Below, one piece after another: positions 19,062-26,167 of a stretch of 57,773 bases of DNA. The first letter of the stretch is position 1. Each line of letters begins with the position of its first letter. The translations under genes and the position numbers were made by a program. Under the pieces are notes generated by a model. It saw only the letters and a list, made by a program, of their open reading frames with translations. It was not told where the DNA came from and made no database searches. Origin of the DNA: Acholeplasma equifetale ATCC 29724 (GTDB lineage Bacteria > Bacillota_I > Bacilli_A > Acholeplasmatales > Acholeplasmataceae); contig NZ_JHXL01000009.1 in NCBI RefSeq assembly GCF_000687735.1, forward strand, positions 1-57,773. Reading direction: 5' to 3'.

Positions 19062-19538
19062 ATGGCAGTTAAAAAAGTTTATGAATTAACTCAAGCAGGG
19101 TTAGATCAACTTAAAGATGAATTAAAAGAACTTGTTGAAGTTAAACGTAAAGAAAACTTAGAAGCTATTAAAGAAGCGCGCGCGCAAGGTGACTTATCAG
19201 AAAACGCTGACTACGATGCAGCAAGAAATGAACAAGCAAGAATTGAAGCACGCATCGCTGAAATTGAAGAAATTATTAAAAACGTTAAAATCATTAAAAC
19301 GAATGATGATTCTTCAGTTGTAAACATTGGTAAAGAAGTTGTATTATACTTTGTTGATAAAGACAAGGAAGCAACATATCAATTAGTTGGTACAATTGAG
19401 GCAAATCCAAAAAATGGTAAAATTTCAATTGATTCACCACTTGGTAAAGCTATCCGCAACAAAGAAGAAGGCGACACAGTAACTGTTAAATCAGAAACAG
19501 GTAAAAGTTTTAACGTCGTCATTAAGAAAGTTGTTTAA
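19062..19538 (+). CDS. greA: Transcription elongation factor GreA
   Basis: Rescues backtracked RNA polymerase by stimulating transcript cleavage. The 158 residues show the N-terminal coiled coil with the acidic tip (QGDLSENADYDAARNEQ) and the C-terminal FKBP-like domain (SPLGKAIRNKEEGDTV). GTGAGG precedes the ATG. Its TAA shares one base with the start of the next gene. Confidence 0.97.
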   Translation: MAVKKVYELTQAGLDQLKDELKELVEVKRKENLEAIKEARAQGDLSENADYDAARNEQARIEARIAEIEEIIKNVKIIKTNDDSSVVNIGKEVVLYFVDKDKEATYQLVGTIEANPKNGKISIDSPLGKAIRNKEEGDTVTVKSETGKSFNVVIKKVV

Positions 19539-20086
19539 TGGCAATCTATAAGAAGTGTATTCCAACTTCATATTACACATCAATTTATGAAATTGACTAT
19601 GACAATTTAAAAAAGCAGGGCATAACAACTCTGCTTTTTGACCTTGATAATACAATTATCAATTATGATGAGACAAAAATTGATGTTAAAAGAACAGAGT
19701 TCTTACAGGAGTTAGAAAAAGATTTTAAGGTATTAATTATTTCTAATTCTAAAAAGAAGCGTGTGTCATATGCAGTTGGACATCAATTCTCATTTGTTTC
19801 TTTTGCAAGAAAACCATTTAAAGTCGGTTTTAAAAAAGCATTAAAGAAACTTGATAGTAAACCAAGCGAAACAGTTATGATTGGTGATCAGTTGATGACG
19901 GATGTTTTTGGTGGGAATCGAATAGGACTAAAAACGATTTTAGTTGAAGCAGTACTTAGAAAAAGTGATAAAATTTGGACACGTATAAATCGCAAGTTGG
20001 AAGTCTACTTTTTAAATAAAATTAAGAAAAAAGAACCACTAAAGTTTGATGAGATTTTAAGGGAGTATGCTAAAAAGTATGAGTAA
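19538..20086 (+). CDS. yqeG: HAD-superfamily phosphatase, YqeG family
   Basis: A 182-residue HAD phosphatase. Motif I is LLFDLDNTI (DxDxT), motif II IISNS, the lysine region is KPFKVGFKKAL and motif IV is MIGDQLMTDV. YqeG proteins are phosphoglycolate/phosphatidylglycerophosphate-type phosphatases by family; the real substrate here is not evident. It forms a tight run with yqeH, yqeK and rsfS, as in many Firmicutes. Confidence 0.88.
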   Translation: MAIYKKCIPTSYYTSIYEIDYDNLKKQGITTLLFDLDNTIINYDETKIDVKRTEFLQELEKDFKVLIISNSKKKRVSYAVGHQFSFVSFARKPFKVGFKKALKKLDSKPSETVMIGDQLMTDVFGGNRIGLKTILVEAVLRKSDKIWTRINRKLEVYFLNKIKKKEPLKFDEILREYAKKYE

Positions 20087-21095
20087 TTGTTTAGGTTGTG
20101 GTATTGAGCTACAAAATCTTGATATAAATCAAGCAGGTTATGTCAAATCACTTGACCAACCTTTTTGTCAATCATGTTTTAGATTAATGCATTATGGTGA
20201 TGCAAAAACACATTATCATCCATCTGAATTACCAACATTTAATAAAGATGCATTAATTTTTGTTGTAACAAGTGTTTTATATCTTGATACTATTCTTACA
20301 TCATCCATCAAACGATTAAATGATGACTATAAAGTTGTATTCATCATCAATCAAATTGACTTATTACCAAAGTCTACAAATCTTAATATTTTAGTTCAAA
20401 ATATAAGACGTCAATTTAAAGAACATCGTGTGAGTTTTGAAGACGTTATTTTAATGAATGCACATAATCCATATGATATAGAACAATTAAAATCATACAT
20501 ATTCGAGCATGATATTTTAGATATATACTTCATTGGTTTACAAAACAGTGGTAAAACTACAATTTTTAAAGCATTAACACAAAATAAAGATGCCCTAGCT
20601 ATGAATAAAGCGGCATTAACATTAAAACCACTTAAGGGAACATTTGAAAATAGAAATATTTACGATACACCTGGTTTATATCAAAGTGGATTTTTACATG
20701 AGTTTTTAGATTATAGTCAATATAAAGATTTGTTGCCAAGTAAGGAAATGAAACCTAAAAATGGTAGATTAAAAGAAAATGAAGCACTTATTATTCATGG
20801 ATTAGTTTCTGTAAGTGTAGTTAAAGGTGAAATATTATCCGTTTTATACGGATCAGAACATCTAAAATATCACATTACTCAAGATAATAAAGTTAAAACT
20901 CAATTAACAAATCCCAAATTATTTAACCCAATATTTAGCGAATTTGAAACGGTATATTATACATTAAAAGAAGATAAGAAATATCAAATCACTTTAGCGG
21001 ATTTTGGAATTCTCATAGTTAAAGGTGTTTCAACATTAAAAATAGAATTTGTTAAAGGATTACATATTACTTTGACAGAAGGTTTTTTTAGATGA
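20079..21095 (+). CDS. yqeH: Ribosome biogenesis GTPase YqeH
   Basis: A circularly permuted GTPase needed for 30S assembly. The N-terminal zinc finger is CLGCG plus CQSCFRL. The G motifs come in permuted order: NQIDLLPKS (G4), MNAHN (G5), GLQNSGKTT (G1) and YDTPGLY (G3). The ATG at 20067 sits one base after GGGAG, so the ATG at 20079, which matches the family N-terminus, is preferred. It overlaps yqeG by eight bases. Confidence 0.93.
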   Translation: MSNCLGCGIELQNLDINQAGYVKSLDQPFCQSCFRLMHYGDAKTHYHPSELPTFNKDALIFVVTSVLYLDTILTSSIKRLNDDYKVVFIINQIDLLPKSTNLNILVQNIRRQFKEHRVSFEDVILMNAHNPYDIEQLKSYIFEHDILDIYFIGLQNSGKTTIFKALTQNKDALAMNKAALTLKPLKGTFENRNIYDTPGLYQSGFLHEFLDYSQYKDLLPSKEMKPKNGRLKENEALIIHGLVSVSVVKGEILSVLYGSEHLKYHITQDNKVKTQLTNPKLFNPIFSEFETVYYTLKEDKKYQITLADFGILIVKGVSTLKIEFVKGLHITLTEGFFR

Positions 21096-21649
21096 AATTT
21101 TTATATCAAAAAGTTGAAGAAAAATTCAAAAATCATCCGGAACGTTTAAAACACATTTATGGTGTTATAAATATGGCATTAAAGCTTTCTAAAATTTATC
21201 GAATTGATGAAACTTCAATTGAAATTGCTGCATTACTTCATGATTATACAAAATATGATTCAATTGATTTTCATAAAATGCATATGGATTACGATACATT
21301 TGTAAAATACCAAAATTATCCATATGTTTATCATGCGATTAGTTGTGCAAATATATTAAAAGATGAATTTCAAATTGATAATCATGAAATTTATCAAGCG
21401 ATTTATACACATGTATGGGGAAGTCCTCATATGACATTATTTGATAAAGTTTTATTAATCTCAGATAAAATAGAAGAAACAAGAACATATGATGGTGTTG
21501 AAAATTTAAGAAAATTAGCATTTGAAAATATTGACTTAGCTGTCATTAAACATTTAGAATTTTTATTAGAATCCAATGTGGGACCTAAAAATGAAATTTT
21601 AGAAAACATTAAAAAGTTAAAGGAGAGTATTGAACTTGAACGTGATTAA
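21092..21649 (+). CDS. yqeK: HD-domain hydrolase YqeK
   Basis: A 185-residue HD phosphohydrolase. RLKHIYGVINMALKL, AALLHDYTKY (HD pair), YHAISCANIL and AIYTHVWGSPHMTLFDKVL match YqeK, a family reported to hydrolyse diadenosine tetraphosphate symmetrically. The start overlaps the yqeH stop. In most Firmicutes nadD lies immediately upstream; here it is absent. Confidence 0.9.
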   Translation: MKFLYQKVEEKFKNHPERLKHIYGVINMALKLSKIYRIDETSIEIAALLHDYTKYDSIDFHKMHMDYDTFVKYQNYPYVYHAISCANILKDEFQIDNHEIYQAIYTHVWGSPHMTLFDKVLLISDKIEETRTYDGVENLRKLAFENIDLAVIKHLEFLLESNVGPKNEILENIKKLKESIELERD

Positions 21650-21965
21650 AACATCTTATGATATCCTAGAAAAAGTAAATGCAGATAAAATTGTTTTGTA
21701 CAATTTTAAAAATCATTCGCCTTTTTATGATTTTTTTATAGTGGCTAGCGTGAATGAACGTTCTCAACAAGCAGCGATTAGTTATTTTAATGAGGCGTTA
21801 AAAGGTTCTATTCGACATGTTGAAGGGAAAAATCAAAAAAGTTGGACTTTAATTGATATGGGGGATGTCGTTGTTCATCTTTTTAAAGATGAAGATAGAA
21901 GTTTTTATGGTTTTGATCAACGCTTTTTAGAATTTAAAGACAATATTGATAAATATATCAAATAG
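21630..21965 (+). CDS. rsfS: Ribosomal silencing factor RsfS
   Basis: Binds ribosomal protein L14 and blocks subunit joining under nutrient limitation. The 111 residues contain DKIVLYNFKNHSPFYDFFIVAS, HVEGKNQKSWTLIDMGDVVVHLF and a C-terminal FLEFKDNIDKYIK. The start is TTG: AAAGGAG lies four bases before TTG 21630 and ten before TTG 21636, so either is possible. It overlaps yqeK by 20 bases. Confidence 0.93.
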   Translation: MNLNVIKTSYDILEKVNADKIVLYNFKNHSPFYDFFIVASVNERSQQAAISYFNEALKGSIRHVEGKNQKSWTLIDMGDVVVHLFKDEDRSFYGFDQRFLEFKDNIDKYIK

Positions 21966-21974
21966 GGGAAACGT

Positions 21975-22688
21975 ATGAAAAAAATCTTTATACTCGCATT
22001 TTTATCATTAATACTTATTTCTTGTACGATACAAGATCAATTTTTTAAACAACAAGCGTTAGTTTTAGTAAATAATGAAAATGAATCTATTGAGTTACAT
22101 GGATATTTCGACGGTGGGTATAAAGGTGAATTAATAGAATTAGGGTTACTTTATCAATTTAGTGATGATGAACTTGTTTTATCTATCTTTAATTTAGATA
22201 TTAATGTGTATAAACTTGATAAATACGCAGATCATATTATGCATGAATTAAATGATATAGAAGCATATTATAATGTTAATTTATATGTTAGAACATATAT
22301 AAAATTATTGGTTGAAGGAGAAACACACATTCTTTATTCAGAACAAACTAAATTTAATCTTTTTGAATCAAAGAAAAATGATCAAGATGAATTTGCAGAA
22401 AAGATTATTGAAAAAGTTTTAGGTAGAGCTCAAATTAATTTAATTGAACTTGAAATTGATTATCGTGACTATACCGTATTGAAAGAACCTGAATACTTAA
22501 TTGTTGAAGTAAAATTTGATTATAAAACAGTGACGTTAATCTTTAAACTTATTGATTTTAAATATGAATTCAGTGATGCTTTATTGCTAAAGGTCAATGG
22601 TAACAACATTAACATCAAATCGAAAGTATTAGAAGGAAATATTTTGACAGTAATATATGATGATCCAAATTGGTCAGGGATATATTAA
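21975..22688 (+). CDS. Predicted lipoprotein of unknown function
   Basis: A 237-residue protein starting MKKIFILAFLSLILISCTI, with a lipobox LISC and predicted lipidated Cys17. After cleavage it would be anchored to the outside of the membrane. The rest is mostly beta/alpha and rich in Glu, Leu and Tyr with no motif I recognise. AGGGGAAAC precedes the ATG. It is nine bases after rsfS, so it may be transcribed with the housekeeping run. It also starts the accessory block up to comEA. Confidence 0.8.
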   Translation: MKKIFILAFLSLILISCTIQDQFFKQQALVLVNNENESIELHGYFDGGYKGELIELGLLYQFSDDELVLSIFNLDINVYKLDKYADHIMHELNDIEAYYNVNLYVRTYIKLLVEGETHILYSEQTKFNLFESKKNDQDEFAEKIIEKVLGRAQINLIELEIDYRDYTVLKEPEYLIVEVKFDYKTVTLIFKLIDFKYEFSDALLLKVNGNNINIKSKVLEGNILTVIYDDPNWSGIY

Positions 22689-22693
22689 AATAT

Positions 22694-22718
22694 AAACATC
22701 CAGCATAAGGATGTTTTT
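22694..22718 (+). terminator. Terminator after the lipoprotein gene
   Basis: Stem AAACATCC/GGATGTTT (22694-22701 with 22709-22716) followed by TTTTT. It separates the greA-rsfS run from the peptide locus. Confidence 0.8.
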
Positions 22719-22762
22719 ATTTGAAAAAAATTTCCAAAAGTTGATAAAATATGCGTTTAATT

Positions 22763-22799
22763 TTTTCAAGTAATTACTATCGTATATAATGATTATAAT
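22763..22799 (+). promoter_or_regulatory. Promoter region of the peptide locus
   Basis: TTTTCA (22763-22768) lies 16 bases before TATAAT (22785-22790). A second TATAAT follows at 22794-22799. Transcription would begin near 22797-22810. Confidence 0.5.
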
Positions 22800-22800
22800 A

Positions 22801-22814
22801 TGAAAACGCTTTTA
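22801..22814 (+). promoter_or_regulatory. cre-like palindrome at the peptide locus start site
   Basis: TGAAAACGCTTTTA is an imperfect palindrome that resembles the cre (CcpA) consensus with one mismatch (T for C near the 3' end). It lies at or just after the expected transcription start, a position where a bound repressor would block transcription. This is an inference only. Confidence 0.35.
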
Positions 22815-22827
22815 TATGGGAGGATAT

Positions 22828-22950
22828 ATGAAAGATAAAGCGGAAAAAAAGATTTACGAGTCACCAAAAATTGAAGTGACTCAATTTGACGAAAAAGTTC
22901 ACACCAATTCTGCATCAGCAAATGTCGATGTAGCGTCGTGGTGGAATTAA
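22828..22950 (+). CDS. Short peptide, candidate RiPP-like precursor (40 residues)
   Basis: A 40-residue ORF too short for routine gene calling, with a strong GGGAGGATAT just before its ATG and its own promoter. The N-terminal half is charged (MKDKAEKKIYESPKIEV) and carries a Y-E-x-P-x-x-E-V pattern seen in short Firmicute peptides found near HPr-kinase-like and S26-like genes. The C-terminal half is small and polar and ends ASWWN. There is no hydrophobic signal sequence. ASA at 29-31 is an A-x-A site; cleavage there would release a 9-residue piece with Ser37 and two Trp. Modification and release are inferred. Confidence 0.75.
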   Translation: MKDKAEKKIYESPKIEVTQFDEKVHTNSASANVDVASWWN

Positions 22951-22968
22951 TACGTTAGAGGTGTAAAC

Positions 22969-24987
22969 ATGAAAAGGGGATTAAGTATATTATTTGTTAC
23001 ACTTTTAACATTATTTGTGGCATTATCAGTAACTTATGCTGATGGTGCAGTTAGTACAGTTGATGGTGCTTCAATCCGTACAACAGGGGAACAAGGATTA
23101 AGATTCTATGCAAAATTAGAAGTAGAAGATTCAAGTGAGCATGGATTCTATTTATTATATGGTGAAGCTACAGTTTCAGATTTAGAGGAAGCTTTAGAGA
23201 ACGAAATACCATCATTCAACGGTAAACAAGTATTCAAGCAAGTTATTTTAGGTGTTGATAATAATAACATGTATAGTGTTGTATTAATCAATATTCCTGA
23301 ATTAGGTTATTTAGATAAAATTACTGCAATACCGTATGCTGTAATAGATGAATCAATTCAATTTGGTTCACCAGTAACGCGTTCTGTTGCAGAAGTAGCA
23401 TTTAAGATGCATAATGCTGGTGATACTAGCGATGTGATCGAATCTATTGTTGATTTATATGCAAACTATAGAAAGTTTGAATATATGCCATATGGTGAAT
23501 ATGCTGTAACAGGAATTTATGAAATGAATCCTGTTAAATTGAAAGTAGAATTCATCAAAGATTGGAATGCGAAATTTAATACAAATCTACTACAAAATGC
23601 AGACATAAATACATTTCATAATCAGATGAAATCTGAAAATGAAGATAAAACTGGACAATCAAATACAAATGTCTCAACTACAAAAATGTATCAATTCTTT
23701 AATGATGCACTTTATGGTGCTAAATGGCGATGGGTACTTGAGTATTTAGAACCATATGGAAGAGGAACTACACACGTTTCTAGACAAGCATTAGCATTAT
23801 TAGGCGATGGTACACATGCTCAAGGATTACATGAGTTAATCCATATTTCAAGAGCATTATATGGATTCTTTACAGTATCTAATGCAATGGGAGGATATCC
23901 TGGAGTTTCATTTGAAGTTAATGAAACAACGCTTACTAGATACATGGATGTAAAAAACTTTAATAATAAAATTTTAATTAATCTTGGAGAACAAGAAATT
24001 CATGTTTCAGGTTCTATAATTGATTTACCAGAAATAAGTACTAAAGAAGGATATGAAACAAATGGTAAATACAAATATAATAATGTTGATTATGAAAATA
24101 CTTTAACTTTAGGAAATATTGGACTTGTAAGACCAAATTATTCATTAATTCAATATCCAATTAATTATTATGATGGAGAAAATCTACTTGAATTATCTCC
24201 TGCAACATATACAATTGTATCTGGGGCAATATTGCCAAATCCTGAAAAACCTGGTTTTATTTTCCTAGGTTGGTATGATAATCCTGATTTCTTAGGTTCA
24301 CCAGTAATTGAAATAGCACAAGGATCTAGAGAAGAAAAAACATTTTATGCTAAGTATGAAGCATCTACGTTTGAAACTGTAAATGTGACATTTAGTTTGA
24401 ATGGTGGACAACTTAACTCAACTGACTTATATACTTATCGCAGTGGATTATACATAGAAGCAACTAGATATTCTACAGCTGGTGATGGTGCTGGTAATCG
24501 TATTACAGTTGGGACTTCAAGAGGTGGATTATATTGGTATGTAATCGGCTTAAAATCAACTGGTTTTAATGGTATTTATGAAGTTGTTGGAAAAGGAACC
24601 GGATATACTAATGAACAAGCTACACTTTATGTTTCATATCATGATAATATTAATTCACCGTATAAGAACCAAATGACAAGTACATATTCTTCAATTAAAG
24701 CGGGAGATTTAGTTGTTATTGAATGGTTACCTTCTGCAGTAACTGGTGATACAAGTATTGACATGTATTTCTTCTTAAATCCAGTAGTTGCATCCCAAGA
24801 TTTAACGCTGTCAATGACTGAACCACAATCATTATCTTTTCTTGTACCAGTAAGAATTGGTTATAAATTTGATGGGTGGTATGATAATGAAGGATTTATT
24901 GGAAATTCTATTAGTGATTATCCAGGTTTTACAAATGATGACAACGTAACAACAGTTACTTATTATGCAAAATGGATAGCACAATAA
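22969..24987 (+). CDS. Secreted protein with GASIR/GLRFYA domain and InlB-like repeats
   Basis: A 672-residue protein with signal peptide (1-24, likely cut after TYA). Residues 33-335 form a domain beginning GASIRTTGEQGLRFYAKLE that is clearly repeated in the C-terminus of the gene at 26168. Residues 397-463 and 612-669 are InlB B/Listeria-Bacteroides type repeats, each with GWYDN and a closing YAKY or YAKW. A beta-rich region (468-610) lies between them. No C-terminal anchor, so it is probably released or loosely surface-bound. It is 18 bases after the peptide gene, with AGAGGTG before the ATG. Confidence 0.8.
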   Translation: MKRGLSILFVTLLTLFVALSVTYADGAVSTVDGASIRTTGEQGLRFYAKLEVEDSSEHGFYLLYGEATVSDLEEALENEIPSFNGKQVFKQVILGVDNNNMYSVVLINIPELGYLDKITAIPYAVIDESIQFGSPVTRSVAEVAFKMHNAGDTSDVIESIVDLYANYRKFEYMPYGEYAVTGIYEMNPVKLKVEFIKDWNAKFNTNLLQNADINTFHNQMKSENEDKTGQSNTNVSTTKMYQFFNDALYGAKWRWVLEYLEPYGRGTTHVSRQALALLGDGTHAQGLHELIHISRALYGFFTVSNAMGGYPGVSFEVNETTLTRYMDVKNFNNKILINLGEQEIHVSGSIIDLPEISTKEGYETNGKYKYNNVDYENTLTLGNIGLVRPNYSLIQYPINYYDGENLLELSPATYTIVSGAILPNPEKPGFIFLGWYDNPDFLGSPVIEIAQGSREEKTFYAKYEASTFETVNVTFSLNGGQLNSTDLYTYRSGLYIEATRYSTAGDGAGNRITVGTSRGGLYWYVIGLKSTGFNGIYEVVGKGTGYTNEQATLYVSYHDNINSPYKNQMTSTYSSIKAGDLVVIEWLPSAVTGDTSIDMYFFLNPVVASQDLTLSMTEPQSLSFLVPVRIGYKFDGWYDNEGFIGNSISDYPGFTNDDNVTTVTYYAKWIAQ

Positions 24988-25004
24988 TTTAAAAATTAAT
25001 TTAG

Positions 25005-25034
25005 GTAAGGTGCTAAGACTATTTAGCACCTTAC
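25005..25034 (+). terminator. Strong hairpin without a U-tract
   Basis: A perfect 12-bp stem GTAAGGTGCTAA/TTAGCACCTTAC with a six-base loop. It is followed by ACTTGTTTATTT, which lacks a proper T run. It could be a leaky terminator or a stabilising processing hairpin that lowers expression of the kinase-peptidase relative to the secreted protein. Confidence 0.55.
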
Positions 25035-25055
25035 ACTTGTTTATTTGGGAGAATA

Positions 25056-26165
25056 ATGTTATTTAAAATTGCAGATTTAATTGTTCAAATGAATCCTATA
25101 TATGAACCCCTTAAAACTCAAAGTAAAAAATATTTGATTGAAGGGGATTTTCATGTTGATATCGATATTCCTGATTTGACTCAATATATTCATAAATATC
25201 AATATGAAAATCCTCATTTATCAATTGGTGAATGTGAGTATTTAATTACAGGTGCTTACTTTTATTCAAAACTTATTGAGCATGATGGTATTTTAATACA
25301 TGCTTCAGCTGTTGTTTATCAAAATAAGGCATATTTATTTTCAGCACCATCAGGTACAGGAAAATCAACACATACAAATCTTTGGGTAAAATACTTAGAA
25401 GCATTTGTGTTAAATGATGATAAACCTGCAATTCGAATTAAAGATAGCGACTTTATTGTGTATGGAACACCTTTTACAGGTAAAGAAGATTTAGGAGTTA
25501 ATGATAAATATCCATTAGGCAATATTATTTTTATCGAACAATCCAAACAAAATTGGATTAAAGAATTAAGTAAAAAAGATAGCATTAAAAACATATATCG
25601 TGAAACAGTAAGACCACATAACGAAATTAAAGTTGACTGTGTTTTAAATTTTATAGAAAAACTCATTGAAAAGGTGAAAATATATCAATTTGGAGCAAAT
25701 ATAAGTAAAGAAGCGGTATATACGGCTTTGCATGGATTAGGGTTAATTGGATCAATTGAGTATATTTTAGAAACGAAAGGGTACATAGTTACCAATGTTT
25801 ATGGGAAAAGTATGTTACCTTTATTAAAAGAAAATGAGAATCAAACCTTAATTATAAAAACAAACCAATTTAATTTATATGATGTGGTATTATTTAAAAG
25901 TAAAGATAAATTGGTTTTACATCGGATTATTAAAAAAAAGAATGACTTTTTTTATATCACAGGTGATAATCAATATCGATTAGAAAAAGTACATCAATCA
26001 AAAATATTGGGTGTTATGATTGCTTATTATAAAAATGATTTAAAGATTGATGTAAGTGATAAAGCATATCAAGCATATGTTAAAAAAATCATTCGAACAA
26101 GATTCATACGAATGATTAAAATAAAACTGAAGAATATATTTAAAAATATATTCAAGAAAGGATGA
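25056..26165 (+). CDS. HPr-kinase-like protein fused to an S26-type serine peptidase
   Basis: A 369-residue two-domain protein. Residues 78-225 form an HPr-kinase/PEPCK-like P-loop domain: IHASAVV, Walker A SAPSGTGKST (96-105), LNDDKPAIR (Asp121-122) and the T-P-F-T-G-K-E-D loop. The N-terminal HPrK regulatory domain is missing. Residues 245-325 are a signal-peptidase-like domain of the SipW/Sec11 type: VYGKSMLPLL (Ser252), VVLF, LHRII (His289) and ITGDNQY (Asp304), an apparent Ser-His-Asp set. There is no clear membrane helix; the C-terminus is basic and amphipathic. GGGAGA precedes the ATG. It overlaps the next gene's frame. Confidence 0.8.
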   Translation: MLFKIADLIVQMNPIYEPLKTQSKKYLIEGDFHVDIDIPDLTQYIHKYQYENPHLSIGECEYLITGAYFYSKLIEHDGILIHASAVVYQNKAYLFSAPSGTGKSTHTNLWVKYLEAFVLNDDKPAIRIKDSDFIVYGTPFTGKEDLGVNDKYPLGNIIFIEQSKQNWIKELSKKDSIKNIYRETVRPHNEIKVDCVLNFIEKLIEKVKIYQFGANISKEAVYTALHGLGLIGSIEYILETKGYIVTNVYGKSMLPLLKENENQTLIIKTNQFNLYDVVLFKSKDKLVLHRIIKKKNDFFYITGDNQYRLEKVHQSKILGVMIAYYKNDLKIDVSDKAYQAYVKKIIRTRFIRMIKIKLKNIFKNIFKKG

Positions 26166-26167
26166 AG

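Noticed and set aside
25319-25666. Minus-strand 115-codon ORF inside the kinase-peptidase gene
   Set aside because: Opposite frame of a gene with clear Walker motifs; no ribosome site.
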